Below are positions 29,368 to 43,513 of a stretch of 64,000 nt of DNA, piece by piece. The notes under the pieces were generated by a model. It was not told the origin of the DNA. It worked only from the letters and a program-made list of their open reading frames with translations, and did not search any database. Source of the stretch: Daucus carota subsp. sativus. Its lineage: Eukaryota > Streptophyta > Magnoliopsida > Apiales > Apiaceae. The stretch's first letter is position 1. Every line of letters begins with the position of its first letter. The translations under genes were made by a program, and so were the position numbers. The stretch covers positions 39,953,598 through 40,017,597 of the forward strand of contig NC_030385.2 in the NCBI RefSeq assembly GCF_001625215.2. The letters are read 5' to 3'.

Positions 29368-32300
29368 ATGACATCTTCCTCCTCAGCCATAAAATCAGTC
29401 CTCAGCTTTCTATCTGAAATCTGCGCGATCAACGACAGTCATGACTCCTGGGAGAATCCTAGGAAGTTTGCCAGTTACGCCAAGCGTCTACACGTAGTGA
29501 TCAGTCAGCTAGTCAGGTCATCATTGCCTGAACATCTTCCAGCATCGGCTAAAACATCGATTAAAGGGATCGCGGAAAATCTAAAAAATGTGGCAGCAAG
29601 TATGGAAGTTTATGGAAAGAAGAGTAAGATATATGTTCTCATATACTGTGAATCATTGTGTTTGTCGTTACAGGAGGCCACTGTGGCCATCGGAGGATGG
29701 TTAGCGTTGCTTGATTCGGCTATTGATGAGATAGTTAATCCTGATCTTCATAAGAAGATTGCTGATCTTTCCAATGATATGAAACAAGCTCAGTACAGAG
29801 TAATTCTCTCTTTCCCTCTCTTTTTCAAATATCTTTTGTTTTATGATTTGTTTGACATTTCGGATATTAATCAAGTCTAGAAATTTTGTGGTAAAAAAAA
29901 AAAAAAAATCCTATTTCAAAGATTATGATTGAATGAGCTTTGGAATCAGATCAAAGTCATGAATCTTGCTCTGTTAGTTCTTCTTTAAACTGAATAGGGT
30001 AGCAGATCCGATAAGAGAGCCAGCCCTCCAAGTTTTAACAATTCTGAGTTAATTTATATGTCATGTATGATCCCTAGTAAAATTTAATCTTGGATCAGCG
30101 AATTCTGACATGATTGATGTGTTTAAATCTGACAAATATCGGCCAAAATGACTGTCAAATAACTATAGCTGTTATTTGTATCATAAAAATTCCATCAAAG
30201 TGAACACAACCTAAGGCACTGAAAATTACGTGGCCTACCCTGTATCCGACATGGCGGATTCTTTATCTAGACGTAAATTAATCGTACAGGATTTAATTTA
30301 GTACAGAAAACTAGAATTCGACTATTTTTCTAACTTGCATGATGATACAGGTTACAGAAAATGAAGAGAGGGTACACCACACACTGCAGAAAGAAGGAGA
30401 AGGAAGACCAACAAGTAAAATAATCCAGAGTGCTATCGTCATGGATTTAGCTCGAGCCCTCGGGATCGATTCCAATAATCCTGCTGACTTGCTAGAACAA
30501 GTCCAGTTACTCAAAAAAGATTTAGCCTGTTCCAGTTCAGTTGCAGAGAGGCGAATTTTAACATCTGTGGAAAGAATTGTGGATAACTGGTCTACTGAAA
30601 CCCAAAATTTGGCTCAAACGTTTGATATTGATTCAGACGATGATTTACACATTTCACCGTTTAAGAACTTTCTGTGTCCATTAACTAAGACAGTTATGAA
30701 GAATCCAGTAGTGTTGGAGTCATCACTGACGTATGAGCGGGCTGCAATTTCTTACTGGTTTGATCGGTGTCTTGAAGATGGTCGTGATCCAACGTGCCCT
30801 GTTACTGGACAAGTCCTCAACTCACTGGAGCAGAAGCCTAATATTGGATTGGCTGGAGCAATCGAAGAGTGGACTAACAGAAATATAGAAAATCAGATTG
30901 CATGTGCTGTGCAGTATCTGAGTGAGGACTCTCCTTCTATGGAACATGTTGAGAAGGTTTTTGATAATATGCATAAAATAACAGAAGAGAATCAGTTGGC
31001 CAGATATAAAGTACGTATTGCTGGTATAGATGTTCTTTTAGTGAAATTTCTTAAGAATTTTACAAAAAGTATGGGATCTCATGTGAGAAGCAAAGGTTTA
31101 ATGGCTTTGCTCAGCATTGCTAAGGATGAAGAAAGCAAGGTGAGTCTTCGGATCTTATTTCTCTTTTGAGTACTTTAGCCATTATTGTTACAGTAAGTGT
31201 ACTAACTGCGACATGCCCTTGAGTTTTTACCGTGTATCTGGTATTTATTACTTTTCAGAAAACGATGCTTGAAGAGGGTGTTTCTAGATTGACTATACAT
31301 AGCCTTATCGGAAGCTCAGAGATAGAAAGAGAGTATGCTGTAAGGTTATTACTTGAACTTTCAAGTGACGAAGCTTATTGTGCTAAAATTGCTTCTGAGA
31401 AAGGGGCGCTGGTTTTGCTCTCAAGCATGGCGGGTAATTCAGAGCAACCCTCTCTAGCTAATTTAGCCGAGGAAGTCTTGAGACGGATGGAAGGAGTAGA
31501 GGAGAACATTAAGCATTTAGCAATAGCTGGTAGGTTTGAACCTCTACTCAATAGACTCTGTGAAGGTAAGCCTTATGCCAGTTACAGGTTATATCATCTT
31601 CGTAATTTTGTAATGTTTTGACTCTCTGTAGGAATGTTTGCAATAGTTCGTTTTTCCCGATATACCAGTTCTTGACACTCCTGTGTGACAGGTTCTGATG
31701 ATGGTAAAATAGAGATGGCTTGCATGGTCGGTAGCATGACCTTGACAAATAGCGCAAAGGAGCAAATTGCAAGCAGAAGCGCCAAGACACTTGTTGACTT
31801 GTTAGCTAATCCAGAAGGAAGAACCCCTAGCTTAAGAGCGCTGCATAATCTATCCTGTTTAGATGACAATGTAACAATACTTGTTGATTCAGCCGTACTT
31901 CCTGCTATTACAACTATAATGTTTGAAATTCGGGATTCATCAGCAGAGCAGAAGGAACTGGCTGCGGCTGTTATTGCAAATATAGTTTCTAAACCCGGGC
32001 AATGGGAATTAGCATCAGCCGACAAGGAGAGAAATCTATTGCAATCAGAATCTATAATCTCAAGTCTTCTTGGCCTTTTATCTCTTTCATCTGCTCAGTG
32101 CCAGTTATCTACTCTTCAGATTCTATATGGAATTGCACAATCTCCGCATGCATCAGGTACTCTATTGTCTATAGATTAGAGTACGCACAACAGTGCTCTC
32201 ATCATATACCTTCGTGTTTGTTACTGTACTTGCTTCTTCGTATTAGGCACTCTTTAACTGCACCTAATGTGCCTTATGTGATCTCTCCTGCAGAATCTGT

Positions 32301-33408
32301 CATGGCTCACATAAAGCTTTGTGATGGTCTCAAATCCATCATAACATTCCTTGATCACGCGGAGGTTGAGCACAGAACTTATGCTTTCAGACTCACAAGA
32401 CTGCTCTCCGATAGGCTTGGAGAGGACCTGGCCAATGAACTTAAAAAATCAAACAAGCTACACTTGATTAAAAATGAGATATTGGATACACAAGCAACTG
32501 ATGGTAAGAGATCGGATGCTGCCTGCATACTAGCTAATCTTCCTCTTTCGGATGCTGAAGTAAAAGATGTCCTCGGAGTTAGTTTTGTTGGCTGGATTGT
32601 TGCTACACTCAAAGAACAGCACCGCAGCTCCAATTTGAGAACATCTCGACCCATCTCAGTTATGGACGAAGGGCTTCTTGGTCTCCTTCTGCACTTCACT
32701 AGGAGCCCAGATCAAGAATCAGTTAATATCATAAAAGAGCACCGTATTATGACCATTTTCTGTGAGCAGCTCGTTTTTAGCTCGAAAGCAAAAGAGAGAA
32801 AGTTGGCTGCACTAGGCTTAAAGTACCTGTCAGAAACAGGACGAGCAATTTCTGGTGGAGAATCAGAGCCACAACCTCCCCACGGCTTCTGCGCATCTCT
32901 ATTCTTCATGTGTAGGAGAGGTTCTTCAAAGCCTTCTGCTTGTCTGGTTCACAATTCCCCATGTGAAGAAGAAAGCCAGTTGTGCTTGTTAAAGGGAAAC
33001 TGCATCAAACCACTAGTTGATCTCCTAAAGGACGACGATACCAGTGTTCAGATTGCTGCCGTGGAAGCCCTCTCCACACTAGCACTAGATACTTATAGTG
33101 CTAATTTTGAATCTGTTGTCGATGAGCTTGAACGTCTGGGTGTAGTCAATGCTGTGTTTTCGCTGTTCATTCAAGCCCGATCAGGAGAGCTTCAAGAGAA
33201 GGCTCTCTGGATGGTGGAAAGGATGTTAAGAGTCGAAAACCAGACCCAAAAGAATGCTCTGAACCAGCCTTTGGTTAGGGCATTGGTGGAAGCCTTTAAG
33301 CATGGAAATACAGTGACAAAGAAACATGCACAAGATGCTCTTACAAGTCTAAAACAGATATCAGGAGTTAGCGGAAAGACATCAGTTCAGAATCGAGGAC
33401 GTAGGTAG
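29368..33408 (+). CDS. U-box/ARM-repeat E3 ubiquitin ligase, PUB43/PUB44-like
   Basis: Exons: 29368-29799, 30351-31139, 31259-31565, 31692-32156, 32294-33408; 1035 residues, all in frame. Residues 1-144 form the helical U-box N-terminal domain. NDMKQAQYR then VTENEERVHHTLQKEG is the usual linker. The U-box is at about 247-320 (FKNFLCPLTKTVMKNPVVLE, then CPVTGQVL), followed by many armadillo-type repeats such as REYAVRLLLELSSDEAYCAKI and VQIAAVEALSTLALDT. Plant ligases of this shape (SAUL1 group) act near the plasma membrane in senescence and immunity; the exact orthologue is inferred. It converges with the SMXL gene. Confidence 0.93.
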
Positions 33409-33750
33409 TCAGCCTGTGAAATGTATAAAATCTTGGTTTCGCTGTTGTATTGTCATCAATTGCAGAAAAAGAATAAGTAGTTTCCGTGAGCCAGAGCTCA
33501 TATCACATTAAGTGACCAATTCTCCTAATTCTCCTAAAAACTCGAGGTGGGTTTACGAGAATCATAAAATATATGATAACAAATATGAACTAAAAATATA
33601 TTTATAATATACATGACTTCAATACACTGTTTGAGTGAATCATGTAGCAACATGACTCTGATAAAATTGTTGGAGTACCAGCCAAACTATGACAATTTTA
33701 TGCTAGCAACTACATTATACATATATTTACAGTAAGCATACTCTTAAAAA
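33409..33750. other. Convergent 3' region between PUB and SMXL genes
   Basis: Short spacer holding both 3' UTRs. Text near 33490-33570 resembles the LTR-like phrase in the FOLK intron; no gene. Confidence 0.5.
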
Positions 33751-36700
33751 TCAATTCACACTTATATTTGCAGGAAGGTTGAGGTTAGGGGCTTTATCTC
33801 CCATTTGAAGCCCTTCCAGAGCAACTAGCTTTAGAACAGACCCACTAGCTATATGGTGCTTCTGCTTGACTTCCACAAAACTTTTACAAATAACTTGCTC
33901 AACCCAGTTCTCCACTGCTCTCTCATTCGATAACCAAGCGGCTGCAAGCATTTGCAACATTACTTCTGAATCAATTTCCAGCAGAATATCGAATCCGATG
34001 GTCTCCCTAAAGCTTTTCTCAATGTTCTTCAAAATTTTCTGGGCCAGTGTTTCGAAATCAAATGGTTTAAATACCACCTTTTGATCCACTTGTTCTAGAA
34101 AATCTTCCAACCAAACATCTGAGGACTCAGAACTAGAGTGGCTATCACATGCTCCGTAATCATCGTCTTCTGTATCCTCTACAGGGAGATTTAGATCGAG
34201 GCATGTCCTCGACACTTTTTGAAATCGATTCACTACTTCCGGTGAATTTCCAATTTCATCAGTAATTTTTCTTTTATTTACAGAAACCTGGTTTGAAGTT
34301 CCTTTCATTGGCTCTAACAACACATTTTCACTCCTAGTTTTGGGAATATCCACAGCATTGCCTTCAACAAAAATTTTCATTTGCAACCCTTTGGCACCAA
34401 GTACTTTGTTCTCTGTAAATTTTGGTGGTCCTTTTTCCATAACATTTATATCACGACTCAAAGTAGTCACAAAGATCATATTGCTGATATTAATTTCTCG
34501 TCCATCTGAATCTGGAAACCTACCAGTTTTGATAGCCTGAGTCAAGCTTCTCTGGGTAATAAAATCAGCCTTATCAATATTTTCAAGCAGCACGATTGAA
34601 TAAGGTTTCCTGCTTAACTTTTCAGCTATATAGCCAACAATAGTCTTTCCCCTAATGCTCAAATTGTTGCTGCTAGAATCTGGATAGTCAAAGATGGAAT
34701 TTTGGAGGCTGAAGCAATTGACAGGATCTAGATCCACAGAAAACAAATCCCCCCTGCTGATTTGAGCAAGTGCGCCAGCAATTCTTCTCTTTCCTACTTT
34801 GTCTGGTCCAAGAAAGCTGAGCCAGATATCTCTCTTGTAAGTTTGACCACGAAGTCTACCATAACCATTCCGGCAGCTAGATATAGTTTGACTAATGGTG
34901 GAAATGGCTTCTTCTTGCCAGCCAACTGTATCAGAAAGAACTTTCCACAGGTACTTGAAATCTTTATCATCTGACTGCCCTCCTAGACTGGGACGGAAAG
35001 ATGTTTGCATACTATCGTTAGCAGAAGTAAGCGTACAATCCCCACTAATCTTAGCAGGTATATACCATGAAACTTTTGGAAGCTCTTTGAAATCCTGAGA
35101 CTTGGATGATCTATGCTCTTGCTCACAAGATGCATAAAGCGTTCCTAGTCCCAGATCCGTAGTGACAGAAGAGGTAACAGATGATGAAGATGTAAGACCA
35201 GGCTGAAGCAGTGGACTGCATATCGGGTAAGATGGCTCCTTGTGGTTCATCTCTGGCTCCCGAATGCTTGAAACTTCTACTGTCCCTTGATTCTGAAGAA
35301 CTGGAATTTCTGCCACCGATGTAACAGGTATTTCCATGTATTGTTTAGGTCTCGAAGAAATCTTTGGGAAACTTGAGGAAATGCAAGAACAAGGATCTGC
35401 ACCTATGCATTCATTAAGCAAACAATCCTTACCATTGTCATCTTTCCTTTTAGCATCAGAATGATAGCTCCCAACAGCGGGAAGTAAAGACCCGACCTTT
35501 GACATTTCTTGCTGGAGTGACCGAGGATGGTGAAGTCGCTGACAGATATCATTCCACTTTCTTTGCAACCCAGCGAGTCGGGCATTTTGTACACCGCCAT
35601 CCCTGACCTGCACAGAGATGACAAGCACATATTGTAACAAGTTTCAAGCATTAAATTAACGGAATATTAACAATTCAAGTAATTCAAAATGTCACACACC
35701 TCTGATGGATTTGCACTCTTGCATTTGTCAATGTCATCCATTTGCAACCAAGACGGTAAATTAAGTTGGTCCTGCGCAGCAACAGAAGTAGTTGAACCTC
35801 CCTTGAGAACAGAAGACACTTCCTGTTCATACTTTTTGTTGCACATGTCACAACGAGGTGCGGATTGGCTTCTGCTTTCTAGCAAATTGTTGATCTCAGG
35901 CGGAGCAGGAAAGAAACCACCAAAAGGTACAAATGACCCCAACAAGCTGTAGAACAACATGAGGTAGGAACTATTAGCATGATACATGCACTGGGATTTG
36001 ATTACTAGCAAGTTTAGATATTGTTATCCATCAAATATTAAAACGATACATGTACATGGACGACTTCTATTCCAGTTATCCCAACTGTAAGAATGGCTTG
36101 AAAGGTAAGTTTTACATACTTAGATTCTTACTATTTCTCTTCATCTGGTAACTTGAGTTTATAAATGAAAAATAAACTATAAACTATAAAAAATGATGCA
36201 GCTTCTTCAAACATTACCCACATGAGTCGTGATACACATATGTCATGATATCCAAAAACCTAATTTTTTAAAGCTCTATCCACTAAGCACTCACCACAGC
36301 CAATGTGTTCACAATTTTTATATGTTTCAGAAGCCAACAAAATCATCTTTATAATATAGAAATAATAAAAAACAAATAGCCTCACTCACCTGGATTTCGA
36401 GTATGATCCTCCATTAAGTGGTGTCGACGCAGTAATAGGAAGCATATGCAAATCCCAGTCCTTCTCAATCGTTGGAAACCTTTCAACAAACTTCATATAT
36501 ATCTCATAACTCTCCGCAAATCCCATCAACCAAATCTTCTCACCATAAACCCGAACCAAATTACTTAACCTCGAAACTACATAACTCAAACCCTCAATCG
36601 AAACCCCCTTAACAAAAACCCCCAATTCTCCGAAATCAACAACCACCCCACACCCTCTACACTTCTCCAAAACATCACCCACCTCATCAAACTTCCCCCC

Positions 36701-37558
36701 CATCATCTCCTCACTCCCATTCTTTAAAACAAACTCCGAAACCTCATCTTCGATACAAATTGAGCTCAACCCTTCAATCTTTTTGTCCAGGACTCCAACT
36801 TTACCATTCTTAACACTTTCCCTAAACCCCTTTAAAGCATCTTTAGCACAAAACCCAATCAAGATCGGATTTTTCTTATTCTTTTTCACAAGAACTTCAC
36901 TAATCCTCTTGGAATTCTCATCAACACTCTCAATAGCAAAAGGGAAACTAAAACGACACCGTTTGGACTCATCATTAACTAAATTACACAAAAACAAAGG
37001 AGGTGGGTACCTAATTTGAGCCGGCGGCTGAAGAATCGAAATTTTCAAGTCGGAGCTCCGAAAACCCGCTTCACCCAAGACCCGACTCACAATCGGGTCA
37101 TCCAAAATCGACAAAACAAAATGTTTCAACTCAACTTTAACCGATAAAACGACACCGTTCTGATGGGTCTGATTCAGTGTCTGCTGGTACAGGTGAAAGG
37201 TCTCTGGATGCCTCCTCTGATTCGCTTGGGACCGTTTGATCGCCGCCATCAGTGAATTCGAAATGGGCGGCAGAGACTCACTCTCATCTTGCGTCTTCGC
37301 CGACGGTAATCTATCGAGCGAAACTCCGACGGACAGCTCCAACGCGCGTAGCTGCAAGCGTGGGGAGTACGCGCCGCCTCTGTTCCGCTGACACGCCTCT
37401 TTCAAAGTCGAATTAGGCATAGAAAGCAACGCCGAGATGATATGCAACGACGTCGTCTGAGAGTGGCTGCGGCGGCGAGCCACGGACACGGCGTCGTCGA
37501 GTACACGCGCGGACTCTTCGGTTAGGCATTCTCGCGCTGTACTCACCGGCGTCGGCAT
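33751..37558 (-). CDS. SMXL6/7/8-type (D53-like) strigolactone-signalling repressor
   Basis: Exons in coding order: 37558-36390, 35946-35700, 35607-33751; 1090 residues, frame kept. The N terminus MPTPVSTARECLTEESARVL with ARRRSHSQTTSLHIISALL is the double Clp-N domain of the D53 clade and unlike SMAX1. GPDKVGKRRIAGALAQ is the weak Walker-A region. RGKT at residues 791-794 is the motif needed for hormone-triggered breakdown via D14 and the SCF-MAX2 complex. LDLNLPVE at about 942 is an EAR motif that recruits TOPLESS corepressors. It is a nuclear repressor of strigolactone responses such as branching. SMXL6, 7 and 8 cannot be separated here. Confidence 0.94.
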
Positions 37559-38230
37559 AGCCGGTAAGCATATATAAAAAACAAAAAAAAGGAAATTAAA
37601 ATGTTAAAATAAGAGCTGTGTTTTTGTTTTTGGTTGTGTTTTGTATGCGAGTTTTGTAATCTTAATAGTATATAATAAAAGAGTGTGTGTCAGTGTGTGT
37701 TTTGCAATAGAAAAATGAGAGCAATGGTGGAGAAATAGTATAATATAAAAGAGAGTCGATTAGATTAGATTTTGTTGAGTGAAATGAAAGAGAGAGGGGA
37801 AAGGAAGAGTATATTTGTTTATTGTTGGTAAAGTAGGACATTCTTTCTTTTACATGATATCAAAGTGTTAACCGAACATCTGCAATTATTAAGTCTAAGG
37901 GCGGATTTAGACACAAAATCTTGCAATTATTAAATTAAGAGCGGATCTAGACACAAAATCTTAGAGGACCACTAAGCAAATTTTCGGAAAATATCTATAT
38001 ATTTTGAAATTTTGAGTATTTTTTATAATTTTGTAAAATTTAACATCATGAAAAAATATATAAAAAGAAAAATTTAGAGAGGGCACGTGTTCTCGTACCT
38101 CTTCCTAGTACCGCCCATGTTATTAGTCCCTGTACGTTGGCAGCAAAATCTGATACGATTTCTGAAGGGTATGGATTTTGATCAGCGAGTTTCATATTTA
38201 AAGTGGAGGTGAAAAGTAGGAAGAATTTCA
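37559..38230. other. SMXL promoter side with small repeat
   Basis: Upstream of the minus-strand SMXL start. A phrase with GCAATTATTAA and CTAGACACAAAATCTT is duplicated at about 37883-37965. The text ATGATATCAAAGTGTTAACC near 37855 is retroelement-like. No gene. Confidence 0.45.
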
Positions 38231-38233
38231 GCT

Positions 38234-38520
38234 TGGTTGTAAAGTTTGGAAATCAAGATTAATCGGTCAAGGTCGAGGACTCGAGATACTGATGAGGATT
38301 AAGCGGATAATCGGGGATTATGAGATTAATGAAAAGAATTAATCAAATTAAAAATTGAATATTTTACAATATTATAATAATATTTGATATATTAATCTAA
38401 TTTATTATATAATATATCATTTAAAAAATATATAGTGAATAATTGAATTTTAAAAATCGAATAGAATAAACATCATGCATGATGCAAGAGATAATCGGTC
38501 GAAATGTCGAATGGGGAATT
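38234..38520. mobile_element. Degenerate relative of the GATTAATC hAT-like MITEs
   Basis: GTTGTAAAGTTTGGAAATC then GATTAATCGGTCAAGGTCG and GCGGATAATCGGGGATTA parallel the left end at 17275. A right end and target repeat are not clear. Confidence 0.45.
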
Positions 38521-38674
38521 TTTGAAATAATATATTCCGTAATAATATTTAAGTTGGTGTCTATCTAAATTTTTATTTGATACTTTTTTCCATAAAGATA
38601 ACAGAAAATGGATTCCGCTCCTGTAAAAGAGTAAAGGCTGTTTTTATACATGGATGATGTGGTTTGAAAATTAA

Positions 38675-38922
38675 GGGGCCGTTTGGCTGAGCTTAAAATA
38701 AGTGCTTCTTGCTTAAAATAAATAAGTGGAGTAGAAGTTAGAAGCCAGACAAGACTTATAAGTGATTAAAATGTTTGGCAAATAAGCAGAAGTCCTGAAA
38801 TAAAAGCTAGCATTCCTAGCTTTTTATAAGTACTTCTTGACTTATTACACAAACAGTACAAAATAAGTGCTTCCAACTTATAAGCCCAGTAGTCGGCTTA
38901 AAAGCTGTAGCCAAACACCACC
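38675..38922. mobile_element. Tourist-like MITE (GGGGCCGTTTGGC ends)
   Basis: Ends GGGGCCGTTTGGCTGAGC and GCTGTAGCCAAACACCACC, flanked by TAA at 38672-38674 and 38923-38925. The interior is full of AAGTGCTTCTTG / AAGTACTTCTTG words. Confidence 0.78.
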
Positions 38923-41810
38923 TAAGTCCGATTACAGGCGATAAAAGTAAAAAGAAAGGAGGAGTTAGAGATTAGCCAACACTACGAAGATGCCGTGTCC
39001 ACTAGATGAGCAAATGGGCCAAATGAAAAACCAAGTCGCTTTCTTTCTTTCTTTTCTACTTTATAATTGCTTTAATGCTTGAATAAAACAAAGAGTGGGA
39101 AAAGGTGGGAATCGACATCTATTTTGTATATTTCGTAATCAATTTATTATATTCCTGTAAAAAAATTTGTCAAACTTTCTAACACCTTTTCAGTGACTCC
39201 AACATATATGGAGAAGCCTAACTCTGCATTTTTGCTTCAATTTAAAGCTGATTGAATGACACCTGTGATTTTAGGCTTCACTGTGGCTGCAAAATGAACT
39301 TGATTAAAAAATTTGGTTCAAATATAAAATTTGTTTCTTAGATTTCACTAAATTTTTTATGAACCCAACACAGAGTTGACTTTGTATGTGATTTTTGTTT
39401 TGTTCATAAAATTATATGTAAGAATGAGAGTAGGATTAATTCAAGATGTAATAAATCATTAAATTTTTTATTACAAATAAATCAATCAACTAACTACAAC
39501 ATGGAATGCAAATATATTAAACAAATTAAAATTCGGACTCTTACTAACAAATATACATACACCTAATAGAATATATAGAAATTCCAATTGGTGATATTGT
39601 TATATTACAACATCAAATGCTAAATAACTCAGCACACAATACTATATTTGAATACTTATATGCAGAATATGTATTTTTGGTTTCGAGAATATATCCATTC
39701 TTTATTGACATATCACCGATAACAACAAATGAAGAATAAATTTAATTATATGGATACATAGAATATGCATTCAAATGTAGCACTTTTTCAAAACTAAAAT
39801 TTTAAATATTTACTCCTTCTGTCTTATTTATATATGTTGTTTGACATTTTAGCATATAATTTCAATGTTTTGATCATATAATAGAAACGTTATTTTTAAA
39901 TTTTTTTTCTATGAATTATAATAACAATAATATAATTTTATTTATGAAAAATATAAAAAATAAAAAATAAATATTCAAAATATTATAAATATAAATGTAT
40001 GTCAAAAATTAAACTACTTACAAAAAAATAATATAACAATACAACAATTGCACAGGACTTGATACTCTGGGTCATCGACTAACAATTCCCACCATTATTT
40101 CAAACAAAGCACTTGAATTCCATACAAGAGTCAGCATCTGGTTTCTATCAACTACAAAAGAGGCAAGAGATTGAGTGGAAGAGCCAAGTCACACATGACT
40201 TACTACCCACCACTTCTCAAAGTGGAGATTGAGAACAAGGCATAAAGGTCTGATTTTGACACTCTCCTTTCTCTATGGTCCCCCTCCCTCCATTTCTTTT
40301 TCTTCCTTCTATTTTACTTCATTTTTTATTATTATATTTTTTGTACCTATCTTAAATCATTGTCATTTCACTATCTTAGAATCCAATGCAATTTCGAATA
40401 GTTCCTTGATAAGAATAGAATAAACAATAGTCTCCTTCAGTATAATTTTTTGCTAATTGTTAATGCCCTTTTTTTTCAGAATAAGTTCTTTTTGCTGTTG
40501 GGAGGAAAGTGTGACTAGTCTTCCCATTAAGATTTTATTTCTTTCACAAATTATTCGTAAGTTTGTTTTCTGTCGTCTATCACAATACACATATATTTGT
40601 AGTTTGTAGCCGATGATGTCTTTGAAATTTTGAATAATGAAGGAATCAATATTATGAATTATGATACAACTAATATTAAATTAAATATTCACATGTTAAT
40701 TAGATTAAATATATTCATTTCATTTTCTTTTTATAATTAAAAATGTCAAATATTGGACTGATAAGATAATCCGACCTGAACCTCACCCATTACAAAATTA
40801 TCATCCATAACTATAACCCTTATTATTGAATAAGCGAATCGGTTTTTGATCCCGGACATGATCAATAACAATAAAATTAAAAAAAGAAAAACTCACACAA
40901 GAAGAGACTAAGCAAGAATAATTAAAAGAAAGAAGATTGGAGTTTTTAATTAATGAAAGTCCATGGACGGCTACTTCAACGATACAGAGATTTTTAGAGA
41001 ATTTTAAATATAGGATAAATATTGTCGTAAATTTATTTTAACAGGTACTTATTTCTAAAGTTGGTTTGGGCAACCTTCCTATTTTAATTTCCCACATTTG
41101 TATATATTCTTTTTGTTAAAATATTTAAAAATTACGAATACTGTCCTAATACTATATAACTGTCCCTTTATCAGAATAATTAAATGAGATAATCAGTATA
41201 TGTAACTAATACAAATTAACCATCATTGTAGAGAAAGAATATCATATACAAGAATGGACCAGCATATCTTTCCCCGTCTTTGTCTATATTATATTTGTAA
41301 CAATTATGTAAAATAAAGATGTTGATCTAAACAGAAATAAAGGTGACCAAGTCATTAGTGTTGTGCATGCGATTATGTGTTGATATCTCATGGGCCGAAA
41401 GTGCCACCACTCAAAAGCAAATGACTTGTGTCACATGTTGTAAAGCCGGGCCACAAATCAACTGGCAATGGCATTAAGCCGAAAATAACAGAGAATGACA
41501 TCAATACAATTATGCAATTGAATTTCGTTTTCGCTGGACTTCATTTTAATTATGGATCTTCATTCTTGTGGAATCATTGTAGCACAATCCGCTGGCATAA
41601 ATAAATGTGCAGGCTAGTGTTTGTTATTATATTTAGCAGTAAGGACGTGCCAATATATTTTATAGGGTGTTTTTAAATATTTTGTCTTATTTTTAATATA
41701 TATAGAAGTTTTTGAATAATTTTAATATATATCAATAAATTTTATATAGAATAATATAAACATTAATTTTATTATATACTATATATAACAACAACAATTC
41801 AAAAATAATT
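38923..41810. other. AT-rich intergenic stretch without a supported gene
   Basis: Only short open frames. A Stowaway-like start (TACTCCTTCTGTC) is near 39812 without a clear partner end. Confidence 0.5.
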
Positions 41811-43262
41811 CTTGTAACTCACTGGCAAAATAAAGATTTTGTTTCTGTAAATCTGCATGCATTGCAAGGTAAATATTTATTTCTATAAATTGATGTGTAA
41901 CTCAGTACCAAACTTGTTGTAATACTTTAAGACCAAAACATACATAGTTCTCAATATTAATCCTCAACAATATACCAGTCTACCATTCCTAGTCATCACT
42001 GCATTCACTAAGCACACTCCTTCTCTTCCTAAATTGAGTATATATATGTTTTACAATAGATTCCACCCTAATTACAAGTGTAGGCTCTGCTCTATTTTTC
42101 TAACCCTAAAACAGTTACTTCTTCTGTTCATAGCTGGAGCCGCCTGTTTGCGATTAGGTTTGGGCTGCTTTGTTGTGGGCTGGTCTTCTGATCTGGGCCA
42201 TGGGCCAACAGTCCATATCGTGTAAAATCAACAATAAGATCATAAGAAGTTTTATTATTAATGATCGTCTTGTACGTAAAGCAGGTGAAATTGTGAAGAT
42301 ATATATATACATGAAATGTAGTTGAAACCTTACATTCTTTTTGTAATGGTACTCATTCTTCTAAACTCTTTGCCCGGTAAAGAACGAGAACAGGTCGTTC
42401 TTCAGGCTCAGCATTGAGACTTTTGTTGTCATCATTTTTTTTCAAGTTCATTTCCTTTATCTTTTTGTTCTTGTTTCACATCATCATCTGTGTGCATCAG
42501 ATTTATAATGAATAACTTCCAAGAGTGAACAAATAGTGATATTATGACAAAAGAATTCTATTGCACATACCTAATACCTTTGTCCATTTCTGTTTCATTT
42601 TTATATCCATTGTCAACATCCACAGGGTAATTAACTTCCTTCCGGTGTGTAGATCAACAATAATCTGGACTGCACTCTCACTGGCAGGCGATTCTGAACA
42701 CGTATTATTGCATGTAACTGTAAGAATTATTTCCTTAATTAATGAAAATTCATTTAGATTTTTTAATACGTAAAGATTTGGAAATATTTGTCAGACCTGT
42801 TTCACTGTCAAGAGAAAGAAGTTTCTCAATGAATCAATTTCGTTGCGGCTGAACCAATCTTTTTTCAGCGGGCCGGTACGTTACAAGGTATAGTACATTA
42901 CTACTAAAAGACATAAGCCAGATTAAAAAATCCAGGGTAATATTGCAAAGGTATAGTACATTACCCTGGATTTGAAGTCATAATATTGCTGTGATACATT
43001 AAAAATCCAGGGTAATGTAAACTTACAAATCCAGGATAATGTTCTGAAATGTTGAATTCATCAGGACAGCACATCAAGAAGCGATATATGTAATATTATA
43101 AAACATAATAACCACGTCTGACACCATCTTGCTGCTGGGGAACATTGGGCACTTTAAAAGAAATGCTGTAGAGGGAGTCTTTACTCTCTTCTCACTTTTC
43201 GTTTGCATATAAATCCAACAAAAATCTGAGCAATGTTACATTTATTTTTATATGTAACAGAA
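41811..43262 (-). pseudogene. Ulp1-type protease copy E (decayed)
   Basis: Same-orientation relative of the gene at 54788-56745. The 3' part (41811-42480) contains a GCTGGAGCCGCCTG block shared only with the copy at 46259. Exon pieces for the acidic tail and SRNEIDS region follow at 42570-42870. The protease core piece at about 43040-43215 still reads VPQQQDG, but the catalytic Cys codon is CGT (Arg) and a stop follows GYYVL. Everything upstream (His and Asp exons) is gone; CACTA subterminal repeats start instead. Confidence 0.75.
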
Positions 43263-43513
43263 AATAAAAGGCACATAACCGACCGTGTGAGAAGGTTTGA
43301 CTACGGTCGGTTTTACGTCTGGTCAACAGAGAATAAAAGGCACATAACCGACCACCCATACGGTCGGTTATAAGTGTTAAACACGACCAATTAACATAAC
43401 CGACCAGGGTTTAACCGACCACGGTTATCGGTCAGTTTTAGCTTTATAACCGACCGATTACATTCATAACCGACCAATATTGGTGGTCGGTTTTGACCTG
43501 TTTTCCTGTAGTG
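43263..43513. mobile_element. CACTA-type terminus with ACCGACC subterminal repeats (first)
   Basis: Many ACCGACC and GGTCGGT words in both directions lead to a terminal GACCTGTTTTCCTGTAGTG ending at 43513, the inverse of a CACTACAGG start. A 68-bp spaced duplicate (AATAAAAGGCACATAACCGA) is present. No matching other end was found. Confidence 0.75.

Noticed and set aside
31594-32025. 143-codon minus-strand frame
   Set aside because: Antisense shadow of the ARM-repeat exons of the U-box gene.
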